Of a stretch of 64,000 nucleotides of DNA, positions 8,342 to 16,791 are shown piece by piece. Below the pieces are notes generated by a model. That model did no database searches, was not told where the DNA came from, and saw nothing but the letters and a program-made list of their open reading frames with translations. A program made the position numbers and the translations under genes. Source of the DNA: Paenibacillus solanacearum (GTDB taxonomy: Bacteria; Bacillota; Bacilli; Paenibacillales; NBRC-103111). The stretch spans positions 124,001 through 188,000 of the forward strand of contig NZ_CAJVAS010000001.1 in NCBI RefSeq assembly GCF_910593845.1, read 5' to 3'. Every line of letters begins with the position of its first letter. Positions within the stretch are counted from its first letter, which is position 1.

Positions 8342-9697
8342 ATGAAAACGATACACAACAGAATAGGGGCCTCGCTCGCGCTGCTTTTGCTGGGCGCGTC
8401 GCTTGCAGGCTGCGGCAGCACCGCAGAGAAACCGAAAGAAGGAGCTGCCGCTCCGGCAACGAGCGAGCCCGCCTCCGACCAGCCGGTCGTGACGGAGCCG
8501 ATTACGCTCACATTTTACCGGTTTTACGCCGGCCTTAGCGATAAGGAGTATAACGAATATTTCGTGCAGCCGTTGCAGAAAAAATATCCGAACGTGACGC
8601 TGAAGTTTATATACAGCAGTCTGACCGGTCCGCTGTCTGCGGAGAACATTCTCGTCTCCGGCGAGAACCCGGATCTGATCTATACGAGCAATTATTCGCT
8701 GCCGATCTTCAAGCAGCTGAAAATGCAGGAAAATTTGACGCCGATGATCCAGAAAACGAAGTTCGACATGAAGCGCTTCGACCCGGCGATTCTTGAAGCG
8801 TTAAGCAAATACAGCGATGACGGCAACACATACGCCGTACCGTTCTCCCTGAACTTTGCGCCGTTGTTCTACAACAAGGATATTTTCGATAAGTTCGGCG
8901 TTCCGTATCCGAAAGACCAGTCGACGTGGGACGATATCATTGCCTTACAGAAGCAGCTTACCCGCATGGATAACGGCGTTCAATTCCGCGGTATCGTCTC
9001 GCCGGTAGCCAAGCAGTTCGGAGACCAGCTGGCGCTCGCATACGCGGATAACAAGACGAAGAAAGCGACGCTGCAGACCGAACAGTGGAAAAAAGCGCTC
9101 GACGTGCTCAAGCGGCTGTACGAGATTCCTGGGGCAACGGAATCGGCCGACAAGCTTCCGACCGACACGAAGACCTTTTTCCAGGATCAAACGACGGCGA
9201 TGTATACGAACTGGGCAGATTCCGCATTGGGTAACCTTACGGATTTAGCCGATAAAGGAAAGCCGATGAACTGGGACATGACGACGTATCCGAGCTTCAC
9301 GGATGCGCCCGGGATTGGACGACGGGTCGATTTCCACTTGATGATGGTATCCCCGACAAGCAAGCATAAGGAATTGGTGTTTGACATCATCCGTTACCTT
9401 ACTTCGGAAGAAATTCAGCTTAATATGACGAAGAATGCCCGGATGACCGCACTCAATAACGAAGCGATGAAAAAACAGTTTGGCGAAAGTCTTCCCGTCA
9501 TGAAAGGGAAAAATTTGACCGGCGCGCTGAAAACAAAAATGGCAGGCATCACGCCATCCGATTATGATGTGCCGGTATCCGGTATCGTCAACAAAGCGGG
9601 ATCGAGCGTCGCGCTGAATAAGAAAGACGTGAACACTGCCCTTCGCGACGCGCAGGAAGAAGCGGATAAGGCGATCGCCTCGGAAGCGATCAAGTAA
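8342..9697 (+). CDS. Extracellular solute-binding lipoprotein (orphan ABC-type, paralogue 1)
   Basis: The 451 aa product starts at ATG 8342 after GGGAGG and has a lipoprotein signal with lipobox L-A-G-C, so it is anchored outside the membrane. The body is a family 1 (sugar-type) binding protein: 'NKDIFDKFGVPYPKD' is a hinge segment shared with two other proteins in this window (48770-50086 and 56445-57770). No permease or ATPase gene is nearby, so it must borrow a transporter or act as a sensor partner. It is divergent from an AraC regulator and followed 75 bp later by a secreted lipoprotein enzyme. Ligand unknown, probably an oligosaccharide. Confidence 0.88.
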   Translation: MKTIHNRIGASLALLLLGASLAGCGSTAEKPKEGAAAPATSEPASDQPVVTEPITLTFYRFYAGLSDKEYNEYFVQPLQKKYPNVTLKFIYSSLTGPLSAENILVSGENPDLIYTSNYSLPIFKQLKMQENLTPMIQKTKFDMKRFDPAILEALSKYSDDGNTYAVPFSLNFAPLFYNKDIFDKFGVPYPKDQSTWDDIIALQKQLTRMDNGVQFRGIVSPVAKQFGDQLALAYADNKTKKATLQTEQWKKALDVLKRLYEIPGATESADKLPTDTKTFFQDQTTAMYTNWADSALGNLTDLADKGKPMNWDMTTYPSFTDAPGIGRRVDFHLMMVSPTSKHKELVFDIIRYLTSEEIQLNMTKNARMTALNNEAMKKQFGESLPVMKGKNLTGALKTKMAGITPSDYDVPVSGIVNKAGSSVALNKKDVNTALRDAQEEADKAIASEAIK

Positions 9698-9772
9698 GGC
9701 AGCGCCAGCGTCGCCTGCGCGAGGAATGGAATGTTATCAACACAGCAGCTTCATTACAGGGAGGTTATGCAG

Positions 9773-10663
9773 ATGAGGAAACGAGGATTGTTGCTGACCG
9801 TTATGCTGGGCATTACTGCCGTGACGGGAACGGCGGTCAGCGGCTGCGCGAACGACAAGGCCGCTTCCGCCCATGTGAACCCGGTGCGGGTGATGACCTT
9901 CAATTTGCGGACGGCTAACGCCAAGGACGGACACCCGTGGGAGAAACGGTGGGCTGCCGCCAAAGCGCTGGTGAACCAGGAGAAGCCGGACATTATCGGC
10001 ACGCAGGAAGGCATTCGCACCCAGCTGAACGATCTGGAGGTCGGCCTGCCTGACTACAAATGGATCGGCGTCGGGCGGGATGCGGGCAATCAAGGGGAAT
10101 ATATGGCGATCTTCTATAACAAGACGCGTATGAAGCCGCTGCAGCAAAGCCATTTCTGGCTGTCGGATACGCCGGAGGTGCCGGGCTCCAAAAGCTGGGG
10201 CAACAACTACGTGCGGATGGTGACATGGGTGCAGTTCGAGGATTTGACCAGCGGTGCGAAGCTTTACGTGGTGAACACGCACCTCGATCACCAATTCGAG
10301 ACGGCGCGCCAGCGCAGCGCAGAGCTGATCGTGAAGAAGCTCGAAGCATTCGAGCCGAACGTACCGGTATTTTTGACCGGCGATTTCAATGCCCCAGTCG
10401 GCAGCGCGCCTTACAAATATTTCACCGCGAACGGCGGGATGAAGGATGCCGTTCAGGAGGCGGGCGAGCGGGTAAATAATGCGACGGGCACGTTCCACAA
10501 CTACAAGGGCGGCGGCACGGAGACGATCGACTGGATTTTGTATCGAGGGGATGTCAAGGTCAAGCGAAGCGAGAAGGTGACGTTTCAGCTGAATGGTGAA
10601 TACCCGAGCGACCATTATCCGGTGATGGCCGATGTCGTGCTGAACAAGCAGGCTGCCCAATAA
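9773..10663 (+). CDS. Endonuclease/exonuclease/phosphatase-family lipoprotein
   Basis: A 296 aa secreted lipoprotein (lipobox V-S-G-C) with the metal-dependent phosphoesterase fold: 'MTFNLRTAN', 'IIGTQEG' (metal Glu), 'VNTHLDH' , 'LTGDFNAP' (Asp-Asn pair) and 'SDHYPVMADV' (terminal Asp-His). All catalytic elements are intact. The family splits phosphodiester or phosphomonoester bonds in nucleic acids, sphingomyelin or phosphoinositides; the target here is extracellular. ATG 9773 has GGGAGG eight bases upstream, better than 9731 or 9767. It follows the solute-binding lipoprotein, and the two may be co-transcribed. Confidence 0.85.
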   Translation: MRKRGLLLTVMLGITAVTGTAVSGCANDKAASAHVNPVRVMTFNLRTANAKDGHPWEKRWAAAKALVNQEKPDIIGTQEGIRTQLNDLEVGLPDYKWIGVGRDAGNQGEYMAIFYNKTRMKPLQQSHFWLSDTPEVPGSKSWGNNYVRMVTWVQFEDLTSGAKLYVVNTHLDHQFETARQRSAELIVKKLEAFEPNVPVFLTGDFNAPVGSAPYKYFTANGGMKDAVQEAGERVNNATGTFHNYKGGGTETIDWILYRGDVKVKRSEKVTFQLNGEYPSDHYPVMADVVLNKQAAQ

Positions 10664-10736
10664 AGCGACCGGCATGATTGGATCGCAGGGACGCGATGAC
10701 CAAGCCGCGCTTGCTTAACTGGAATAGACGAATAAG

Positions 10737-10794
10737 GCACTCCATGGAGCGAATGCGGCACTTCAACCGTTTCGTACATGGAGTGTCTTCTTTT
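10737..10794 (+). terminator. Hairpin with T-rich tail after the phosphoesterase gene
   Basis: CACTCCATG (10738-10746) pairs with CATGGAGTG (10777-10785), followed by TCTTCTTTT. The loop is long, so it may be a weaker terminator than the next one. Confidence 0.5.
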
Positions 10795-10844
10795 GGGCAA
10801 TGCGCTCAAAGGGAAGCGGCAGCTGCTGGCACATTAGCGAAGAT

Positions 10845-10879
10845 AATGAGAGTCCTTCATCAGGACTCTCATTGCTTTT
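10845..10879 (+). terminator. Strong Rho-independent terminator
   Basis: AATGAGAGTCCT (10845-10856) pairs perfectly with AGGACTCTCATT (10862-10873) over a five-base loop, followed by GCTTTT. Confidence 0.8.
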
Positions 10880-10959
10880 ACGCACCGTTCATGCCATAAT
10901 AGCTGTTGTTTCATATTTCGGATCATTGCATTTTTACATTATTGGGGGCCGTGTAACCT

Positions 10960-12912
10960 GTGGAACGATATCCTTTTGCCTATGATCATGCTTCGCCTTA
11001 CGTACGACAAGCGGGTGAGTGGATAGCGGATCAATTATACGACGTATTGCCCGAACACGGCTTCGAGGTTCGCGACGAACAAATTTATATGGCGTTTCAA
11101 CTGGAACGGGCGTTTGCGGACAAGCGGACGATTTTCGCCGAGGCGGGGGTCGGAACGGGCAAGACGCTCGTTTATTTGTTGTATGCGGTGTGCTACGCCC
11201 GTTATCACCGCAAGCCGGTCATTGTCGCCTGTGCGGATGAGTCGCTGATCGAACAGCTCGTCAAGCCGGAGGGAGACATCGCCAAGCTTCAGCGGCATTT
11301 GGGGCTCTTGATCGACGCGAGGCTGGCCAAATCTCCGGATCAATACGTTTGCCTGAACAAGCTGGATGAAGCGAGGCTCGGGCATGAAGAAGCCGGGCTG
11401 TACCAAGAGGTGCATATGGATCTGCCGGAGTTCGTACATGTCCGCGACGGGATGCAGTCGTTCCATGCTTACGGCGACCGCAAGCAGTATCCGCATCTGA
11501 ACGATACGCAGTGGAACCGGATGAGCTGGGACGTGTTCCAGGATTGCTTTGCGTGCGAGAAACGGCACCGGTGCGGACAGACGTTATCCCGCGACGAGTA
11601 TCGCAAGGCGGCGGACCTTATCATTTGTTCCCACGACTTCTACATGGAGCATGTATGGACGTATGAGAGCCGCAAGCGGAAAGGCCAGCTGCCGATGCTG
11701 CCGGACCATTGCGCTGTCGTGTTCGACGAAGGACATTTGCTGGAAGCGGCAGCGCAGAAGGCGCTCACCTACAAGCTGAAGCATGTCGTGTTCGAGGAGA
11801 TGATCACCCGGCTGCTGAAGGGGGAAATCCGCGAGTCGCTCGCCTATTTGATCGAGGACGCGATCACGCAGAGCGAGTCGCTGTTCGAGCTGCTGGAACG
11901 GCGGAGCGAGGCGATTCCCGGCTCCGACCGGAAGCGGATCGTGCTGGAGGATGAACTGCTGGAGGAAGTCCGCAAATTCCGGGACGTGCTCACGGTGATC
12001 GAAGACGAGCTTGTTTATGAAAGCGAGCTGTTCATGATCAATGAGTACCAGCTGCGCATCGTTGAGGAGCATCTGGAGATGATGCAGAAGGCGCTGAACC
12101 TGTTCGATCGGCCGGAGAAGCTGATCTGCTGGGCGACGGACAGCGTCAACGGCTTGTCGCTCGTCATGATGCCGCGAACGGTGCAGGAAGTGATGCGGGA
12201 GCGGGTGTTTTCCACGGCGATGCCGGTCATCTTCTCGTCGGCGACGCTGTCGGTGAACGGTTCGTTCGATTACGTGGCCGAGGGTCTCGGCATCGACGAT
12301 TACTTATCGTTCAGCGTCGATTCCCCGTACGAATACGAGCGGCAGATGAAGGTGATCGCGCCGGCATGGACTTACCGCGCGACCTTCTCGGAGAAGATGA
12401 AGACGTCGGCAGAACTGCTGCAGCGTTCGGAAGGGAGAGCGCTGATCCTGTTTCCGAGCAAGGAAGAGCTGCTCGGCTTCAAGCGGGAGATCGTCCATTA
12501 CTCCGAATGTGCGGGCATGCGTTTTCTGTTCGAGGGAGATCAGGAAATCAGCCATTTGATCGCTACGTTCCAAAGCGATGAACCGAGCATTCTATGTGCG
12601 GTCACGCTGTGGGAAGGGCTGGATGTTCCAGGCCCGTCTTTGTCGAATGTCATCATCTGGTCGCTGCCGTTTCCGCCCCGGCAGGATCCTGTCTTTATGG
12701 TGAAGCGCCAAGCGGCGGCTTCGCCTTATGAAGACGTGGATCTTCCTTATATGCTGCTGCGGCTGCGGCAGGGGCTCGGCCGGTTGATCCGTTCCCGCAG
12801 CGACTGGGGAACGGCGGCGATCTTGAGCGAGGAGCTTCACAAGCAGTCGCAGCTTCGCGAGCAGATCGAGAGCCTGCTGCCAAGCGGCGTCGCGTTATTG
12901 GAGCAGTGGTAA
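10960..12912 (+). CDS. XPD/DinG-family ATP-dependent DNA helicase
   Basis: A 650 aa superfamily 2 helicase. Walker A is 'AEAGVGTGKT' (about residues 60-69), the DEAH-type box is D-E-G-H (256-259), and 'RQGLGRLIRS' near the C-terminus is motif VI. Four cysteines (about 131, 196, 199 and 205) between motifs I and II match the iron-sulphur cluster of the XPD/DinG group. It resembles the YpvA branch of Bacilli more than the DinG protein with an exonuclease domain, because no such domain is present. It probably unwinds structured or damaged DNA. The start is GTG 10960 with a G-rich site upstream. Confidence 0.87.
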   Translation: MERYPFAYDHASPYVRQAGEWIADQLYDVLPEHGFEVRDEQIYMAFQLERAFADKRTIFAEAGVGTGKTLVYLLYAVCYARYHRKPVIVACADESLIEQLVKPEGDIAKLQRHLGLLIDARLAKSPDQYVCLNKLDEARLGHEEAGLYQEVHMDLPEFVHVRDGMQSFHAYGDRKQYPHLNDTQWNRMSWDVFQDCFACEKRHRCGQTLSRDEYRKAADLIICSHDFYMEHVWTYESRKRKGQLPMLPDHCAVVFDEGHLLEAAAQKALTYKLKHVVFEEMITRLLKGEIRESLAYLIEDAITQSESLFELLERRSEAIPGSDRKRIVLEDELLEEVRKFRDVLTVIEDELVYESELFMINEYQLRIVEEHLEMMQKALNLFDRPEKLICWATDSVNGLSLVMMPRTVQEVMRERVFSTAMPVIFSSATLSVNGSFDYVAEGLGIDDYLSFSVDSPYEYERQMKVIAPAWTYRATFSEKMKTSAELLQRSEGRALILFPSKEELLGFKREIVHYSECAGMRFLFEGDQEISHLIATFQSDEPSILCAVTLWEGLDVPGPSLSNVIIWSLPFPPRQDPVFMVKRQAAASPYEDVDLPYMLLRLRQGLGRLIRSRSDWGTAAILSEELHKQSQLREQIESLLPSGVALLEQW

Positions 12913-13020
12913 GCTGGAAAATGGGGCCCGAACCAGCTGCGGTATGTTCATACGGCGCAAGGCGAGAATGTAGCGGAAGAAATGCTTCGTGCCGCAGACC
13001 GGGCGCTTGCGAAGCTGTGA
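12913..13020 (+). pseudogene. Coding-like 35-codon tail in frame after the helicase stop
   Basis: Immediately after the helicase TAA the same frame stays open to TGA 13018-13020 and reads like a protein C-terminus ('GPNQLRYVHTAQGENVAEE', then an alanine-rich helix). It has no start or ribosome binding site. It vaguely resembles the end of threonine-aldolase-type PLP enzymes, but the match is weak. It is likely the remnant of a lost gene, or a readthrough extension. Confidence 0.4.
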
Positions 13021-13069
13021 TCATCAAGTGAAGCGACGCTGCTAAAAAATAGGTATCGAAAACCATCAT

Positions 13070-13107
13070 GACGTGCTGCGGAGTTTCCGCCGGGCACGTC
13101 TTTTTTG
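13070..13107 (+). terminator. Rho-independent terminator after the helicase
   Basis: GACGTGC (13070-13076) pairs with GCACGTC (13094-13100), followed by a run of T. Confidence 0.8.
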
Positions 13108-13144
13108 GCCTGTTATCCTAAGCAAACTGTAACCGAATAAACGA

Positions 13145-13175
13145 AAAGACAGCGAGGCGTCGCTGTCTTTTTTTG
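13145..13175. terminator. Bidirectional terminator
   Basis: AAAGACAGCGA (13145-13155) pairs perfectly with TCGCTGTCTTT (13160-13170). T-runs flank it on both strands, so it can also end the minus-strand small gene at 13189-13356. Confidence 0.8.
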
Positions 13176-13188
13176 ACCTATGTGGCAT

Positions 13189-13356
13189 TTACGCTTGTTC
13201 CGTGTTCTCCCGGTATTCATCCTGATCGCTTCCGTAAATAAAATCGACGCCCGGCTCGATGCCCGGGTGATAGTCCGGGTATTCGACCTGCTGCGGTGCG
13301 TCCGTGCTGATTTCCTTGTCTTGCTGCGGATCTTGTTCATACTGCTGCTCTGTCAT
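13189..13356 (-). CDS. Small acidic protein, function unknown (55 aa)
   Basis: The start has an excellent site: AAGGAGG eight bases before the ATG at 13356. The product is 55 aa, rich in Gln, Asp and Glu (about 15 acidic residues against one Lys and one Arg), with a 'YPDYHPGIEPGVDFIYGSD' core and no cysteine or membrane segment. It ends just before a bidirectional terminator. I do not recognise the family. The neighbouring YheC/D gene suggests a sporulation setting at most. It is likely a genuine gene that length cut-offs miss. Confidence 0.7.
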   Translation of the reverse strand: MTEQQYEQDPQQDKEISTDAPQQVEYPDYHPGIEPGVDFIYGSDQDEYRENTEQA

Positions 13357-13627
13357 CTGCGAAACCTCCTTAATCTGATTGCGGCCGCATTAGTTTTAGC
13401 CGGACACAGGAAAAATATGCATGTTCGGCGCTCAAGGCATGTCCCGTCCCGCACGAACGGGAGGAACCGGCACGGCGTTGCGACAAGCACCGTTTAAGCG
13501 CTTCCTCGGGTAATAGCTCTTTTTTGCGAAGTCCGGGCGGCTGCCTAGCTCTGCAAGCCGCACCCGACATACGTTATATTGGCGGACCTCATGGGAGTTC
13601 AATAACGGATAACAAAGGAGCAGAGTC

Positions 13628-14374
13628 ATGTCAAAGCTAAGCTGGTCGAAAATGACCAAATATAAGTTGCTCAAACGAAACCGCAAGCTCGTCAAGTATT
13701 TGCCGGAGACGCGTAGGATGAAGAAAAGCGGATTAATGCAGATGCTTGGCACATACGATAATGTGATCATCAAGCCTTCCAGCAGCTTCGGAGGCAAAGG
13801 GGTGATGCGGGTAACGTCCGAACGAAAAGGACGATATGCACTTCATTCCGGCAAAAAAATAAAGCATTTCGGCAGCGCCAAAGGGCTGAAGGCTTACTTG
13901 AAACGGAAGCGTCTGCACGGATATATCGTCCAGCGATACGTTTCGCTGGCCAAGGCGAACGGCCGTCCGTTCGATCTGCGGGTGATGGTGCAGCGACGCA
14001 AAAAAAGAGATTGGACGGTAACCGGAAAACTTGCTAAAATTGCAGGAAAAGGGTATATCGTTACGAACATACGCCGCAGTCACGGAAACGTCGTTTCTGT
14101 CAAAACGGCGATCTCTCAATCGAAGATCAGGAGCAAATACAGCAAGGCTTTGATGTCCAAAATCGATAAAGTGGCGCTGCGGACGGCGAAGCATCTGCAC
14201 AAATATTACAAATGGATTCATACCACCGGCGTCGACATGGGTTTGGACCGGAAGGGGAACATATGGATTATCGAGGCGAATTTCGATCCGGCCACATCCT
14301 TGTTCCTGAAACTGAAAGACAAGTCGATGTACCGCAAAATCATATCGTACAATAAAAAGAAACGAAGACGTTAA
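13628..14374 (+). CDS. YheC/YheD-family ATP-grasp protein (spore-coat associated)
   Basis: A 248 aa protein rich in Lys and Arg. The ATP-grasp features are 'VIIKPSSSFGGKGVMRV' (ATP-binding Lys and glycine loop), 'DLRVMVQ', and the metal-binding 'IWIIEANFDPAT'. The family is called YheC/YheD and is associated with the endospore coat in Bacilli; the reaction catalysed is unknown. ATG 13628 follows AAAGGAG. It is shorter than most YheC/D proteins (about 360-450 aa), retaining mainly the ATP-grasp domain. The protein is strongly basic throughout. Confidence 0.85.
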   Translation: MSKLSWSKMTKYKLLKRNRKLVKYLPETRRMKKSGLMQMLGTYDNVIIKPSSSFGGKGVMRVTSERKGRYALHSGKKIKHFGSAKGLKAYLKRKRLHGYIVQRYVSLAKANGRPFDLRVMVQRRKKRDWTVTGKLAKIAGKGYIVTNIRRSHGNVVSVKTAISQSKIRSKYSKALMSKIDKVALRTAKHLHKYYKWIHTTGVDMGLDRKGNIWIIEANFDPATSLFLKLKDKSMYRKIISYNKKKRRR

Positions 14375-14424
14375 TATAAATAAATTATGCTGTCGATAAG
14401 AGGACAACGCTTGAAATGGATGGA

Positions 14425-14452
14425 GGCCGCATATGCTTTAGCGGTCTTTTTA
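14425..14452 (+). terminator. Probable terminator after the YheC/D-type gene
   Basis: GGCCGC (14425-14430) pairs with GCGGTC (14441-14446, one G-U pair) followed by TTTTTATT. The stem is short. Confidence 0.5.
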
Positions 14453-14577
14453 TTATGCGAACCTGCCGGCGATTCGCGTACATTCGCCGAACTTGCGGAG
14501 CTTGCTTTTTGCCGAATTGCGCTCCCGGTCCTGTCATCCGCAGGCCACAACTTTGACATCGAAAGGACAGAGTACGC

Positions 14578-16686
14578 ATGAATCGAATTACAACGGAGTC
14601 CGAACGTTCCGAACTGCCCGTAACGCCAAGGCGTTCAAGCGGGCGGGGGCGAAACGCCGAATCCCCGTCGTTGCCCGAAGCCGGGGGGAGGCGGTACATG
14701 CCGGGACTTGACGGCCTTCGCGCGCTCGCGGTGTTCGCCGTCATTGTATATCACCTGAACCCGGCATGGGCGCCGGGAGGGCTGCTTGGCGTCGCCGTGT
14801 TTTTTGTGCTGTCGGGGTATCTTATCACGGATATTTTGATCGCGCAGTGGAAGAAGACCGGGACTATCGATCTGAAGGATTTTTGGCTTCGCCGCATGCG
14901 GAGACTGCTGCCGCTCTTCCTGGTCATGCTGGTGGCTGTAGGCGGATGGCTTATGTATGCCGAGCCGTCGAGATTGGCCCGCTTACAGGGGGATATCATT
15001 ACATCGCTGCTGTACATTAACAACTGGTGGCTTATTTTTCACCAGGTTTCGTATTTCGAGAGCTTCGGTCCCGTATCGCCGTTCGGCCATCTTTGGTCGC
15101 TTGCGGTTGAGGAGCAGTTTTACATCGTATGGCCTTTCCTGTTATGGCTGGGCCTTCGCTTCGCTCCGCGACGGGGCGTGCTTGCAGCCGTGATTACGGC
15201 CGGGGCAGCCGTCTCGGCATTGGCGATGGCGCTCATGTATGAGCCGGGAGCAGACCCGAGCCGGGTGTACTACGGAACGGATACGAGAGCGTTCGCCCTG
15301 CTGATCGGCGCTGCGCTCGCGGTGCTGTGGCCGAGCTGGAAGCTGCCGGCTGCCGCATCGGCGCGAATGCGCAATACGGTCGACGCGGTTGGCGGATTGG
15401 GCTTGATCGTTATCGTCTTCATGATCTGGGCAACGAGCCAGTATGACGACTTTTTGTACCGAGGGGGGATGGTTGTGCTCGCCGCAGCGGCCGCAGCCGC
15501 GATTGCTGCGCTCGTGCATCCGGCGAGCCGGCTGGGCGCCGCGTTTGGCTGCAAGCCGATGCGCTGGCTTGGCGTCCGCTCCTACGGCATCTACATATGG
15601 CATTATCCGGTCATCGTGCTGAGCAGCAATGCGGCTCCCGCCGAATTCACGACCGAGGGATTGGCGCTAGCGGCAGGGCAGGTTGCGGCGGCTGTCGGGC
15701 TTGCCGCCTTATCGTGGCGATTCGTGGAAGAGCCGGTACGCCGAAGGGCTTGGATCCGAAAGCCGTCGCACCGAAGGGCGCGGAGCCGGAAGAACGGCCT
15801 AATGTCTTATTCGCTAGTGTACTTGTCGCTCGTTCTCGTCATCGCCATCGTCAGTAAGCTTGAACCCGCCTGGGAAAATAGGATCGTCAGCTCTGCGCCG
15901 CAGACGGCGAGCGGCGATCCCCTTACGCAGCCGGAGATCGCTCCTGCGACCTCGCCGCCGCCCGGTACATTGCAAGCTGGCGGCGAGGCGGCGATTCCGG
16001 TTCAAGCCCGTCCGCAGACGGAAGATCCAGAAGGCGATGCCGTTCCCGCTCCAGAGAACAGCGGCGGGAGCGACGAAGCTGTTCCGGCTCCGGGGGACGG
16101 AGGCAGCAGCGTTGCTGCCGTCCCTGGAGAGCCGGTTGTTCCCGCCGTTCGGCCTCCGGATGCGGAGATTAGCGTCACGGCCATCGGCGATTCCGTTATT
16201 CTGGATGCGGCCCGGTTTCTGTCGGAGCAGGTGCCGGGTATCGTCATTGACGGAAAGGTCGGCCGGCAATTTTCCGAAGCGAAAGAGCTGACGAATCAGC
16301 TGAAAGAAATGAAAAAGCTGGGTACGGTCGTCGTCGTCGAACTAGGGACGAACGGAACGTTTTCCAAAGAGCAGTTGAAGACGCTGCTGGAGACGATTGG
16401 AAGCGAACGGAAGGTCGTGCTCGTGAATACGCGTGTGCCGCGCCCGTGGGAAGGAAACGTCAACGAGAATTTGAAAGAGGCGGCGGAAACGGCCACAAAC
16501 GTCACGCTGGTCGATTGGCATTCGGCGAGCGAGGGCAAGAACGAATATTTTGCCGCGGATGGCGTTCATCTGAAGGAAGAAGGGGCCAGATTGTATGCCT
16601 CTCTGCTCATTAAGGCGATTGGGATTCCGGCCCCTGCGGAAGCGGCGGCGGCTAAGAACGGGAGCGATCCGCAGCTTACAAGCTGA
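14578..16686 (+). CDS. OatA-type membrane acyltransferase with C-terminal SGNH domain
   Basis: The 702 aa protein joins an N-terminal acyltransferase-3 membrane domain ('MPGLDGLRALAVFAVIVYH' with the key His, about ten hydrophobic segments to residue 430), a Pro/Ala/Gly-rich linker, and an extracellular SGNH esterase/transferase domain ('AIGDSVILDA', 'ELGTNGT', 'ADGVHLKEEG' with the Asp-His pair). This is the layout of OatA, which O-acetylates peptidoglycan muramic acid and gives lysozyme resistance; other members modify teichoic or exopolysaccharide chains. The first 40 residues form a polar cytoplasmic tail. Monocistronic in appearance. Confidence 0.88.
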   Translation: MNRITTESERSELPVTPRRSSGRGRNAESPSLPEAGGRRYMPGLDGLRALAVFAVIVYHLNPAWAPGGLLGVAVFFVLSGYLITDILIAQWKKTGTIDLKDFWLRRMRRLLPLFLVMLVAVGGWLMYAEPSRLARLQGDIITSLLYINNWWLIFHQVSYFESFGPVSPFGHLWSLAVEEQFYIVWPFLLWLGLRFAPRRGVLAAVITAGAAVSALAMALMYEPGADPSRVYYGTDTRAFALLIGAALAVLWPSWKLPAAASARMRNTVDAVGGLGLIVIVFMIWATSQYDDFLYRGGMVVLAAAAAAAIAALVHPASRLGAAFGCKPMRWLGVRSYGIYIWHYPVIVLSSNAAPAEFTTEGLALAAGQVAAAVGLAALSWRFVEEPVRRRAWIRKPSHRRARSRKNGLMSYSLVYLSLVLVIAIVSKLEPAWENRIVSSAPQTASGDPLTQPEIAPATSPPPGTLQAGGEAAIPVQARPQTEDPEGDAVPAPENSGGSDEAVPAPGDGGSSVAAVPGEPVVPAVRPPDAEISVTAIGDSVILDAARFLSEQVPGIVIDGKVGRQFSEAKELTNQLKEMKKLGTVVVVELGTNGTFSKEQLKTLLETIGSERKVVLVNTRVPRPWEGNVNENLKEAAETATNVTLVDWHSASEGKNEYFAADGVHLKEEGARLYASLLIKAIGIPAPAEAAAAKNGSDPQLTS

Positions 16687-16791
16687 GCGGTACGCAAGCT
16701 GCCGGTTCCACAGGGACGTTCGGCATGGTAAGATGACATGAAGAACATTTACGACATTGAAGGAGATATCGGGGCGTTGGAAGGAACATGT

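Noticed and set aside
14566-14760. Short ORFs before and inside the acyltransferase gene start
   Set aside because: They run in other frames of the clear acyltransferase coding sequence.
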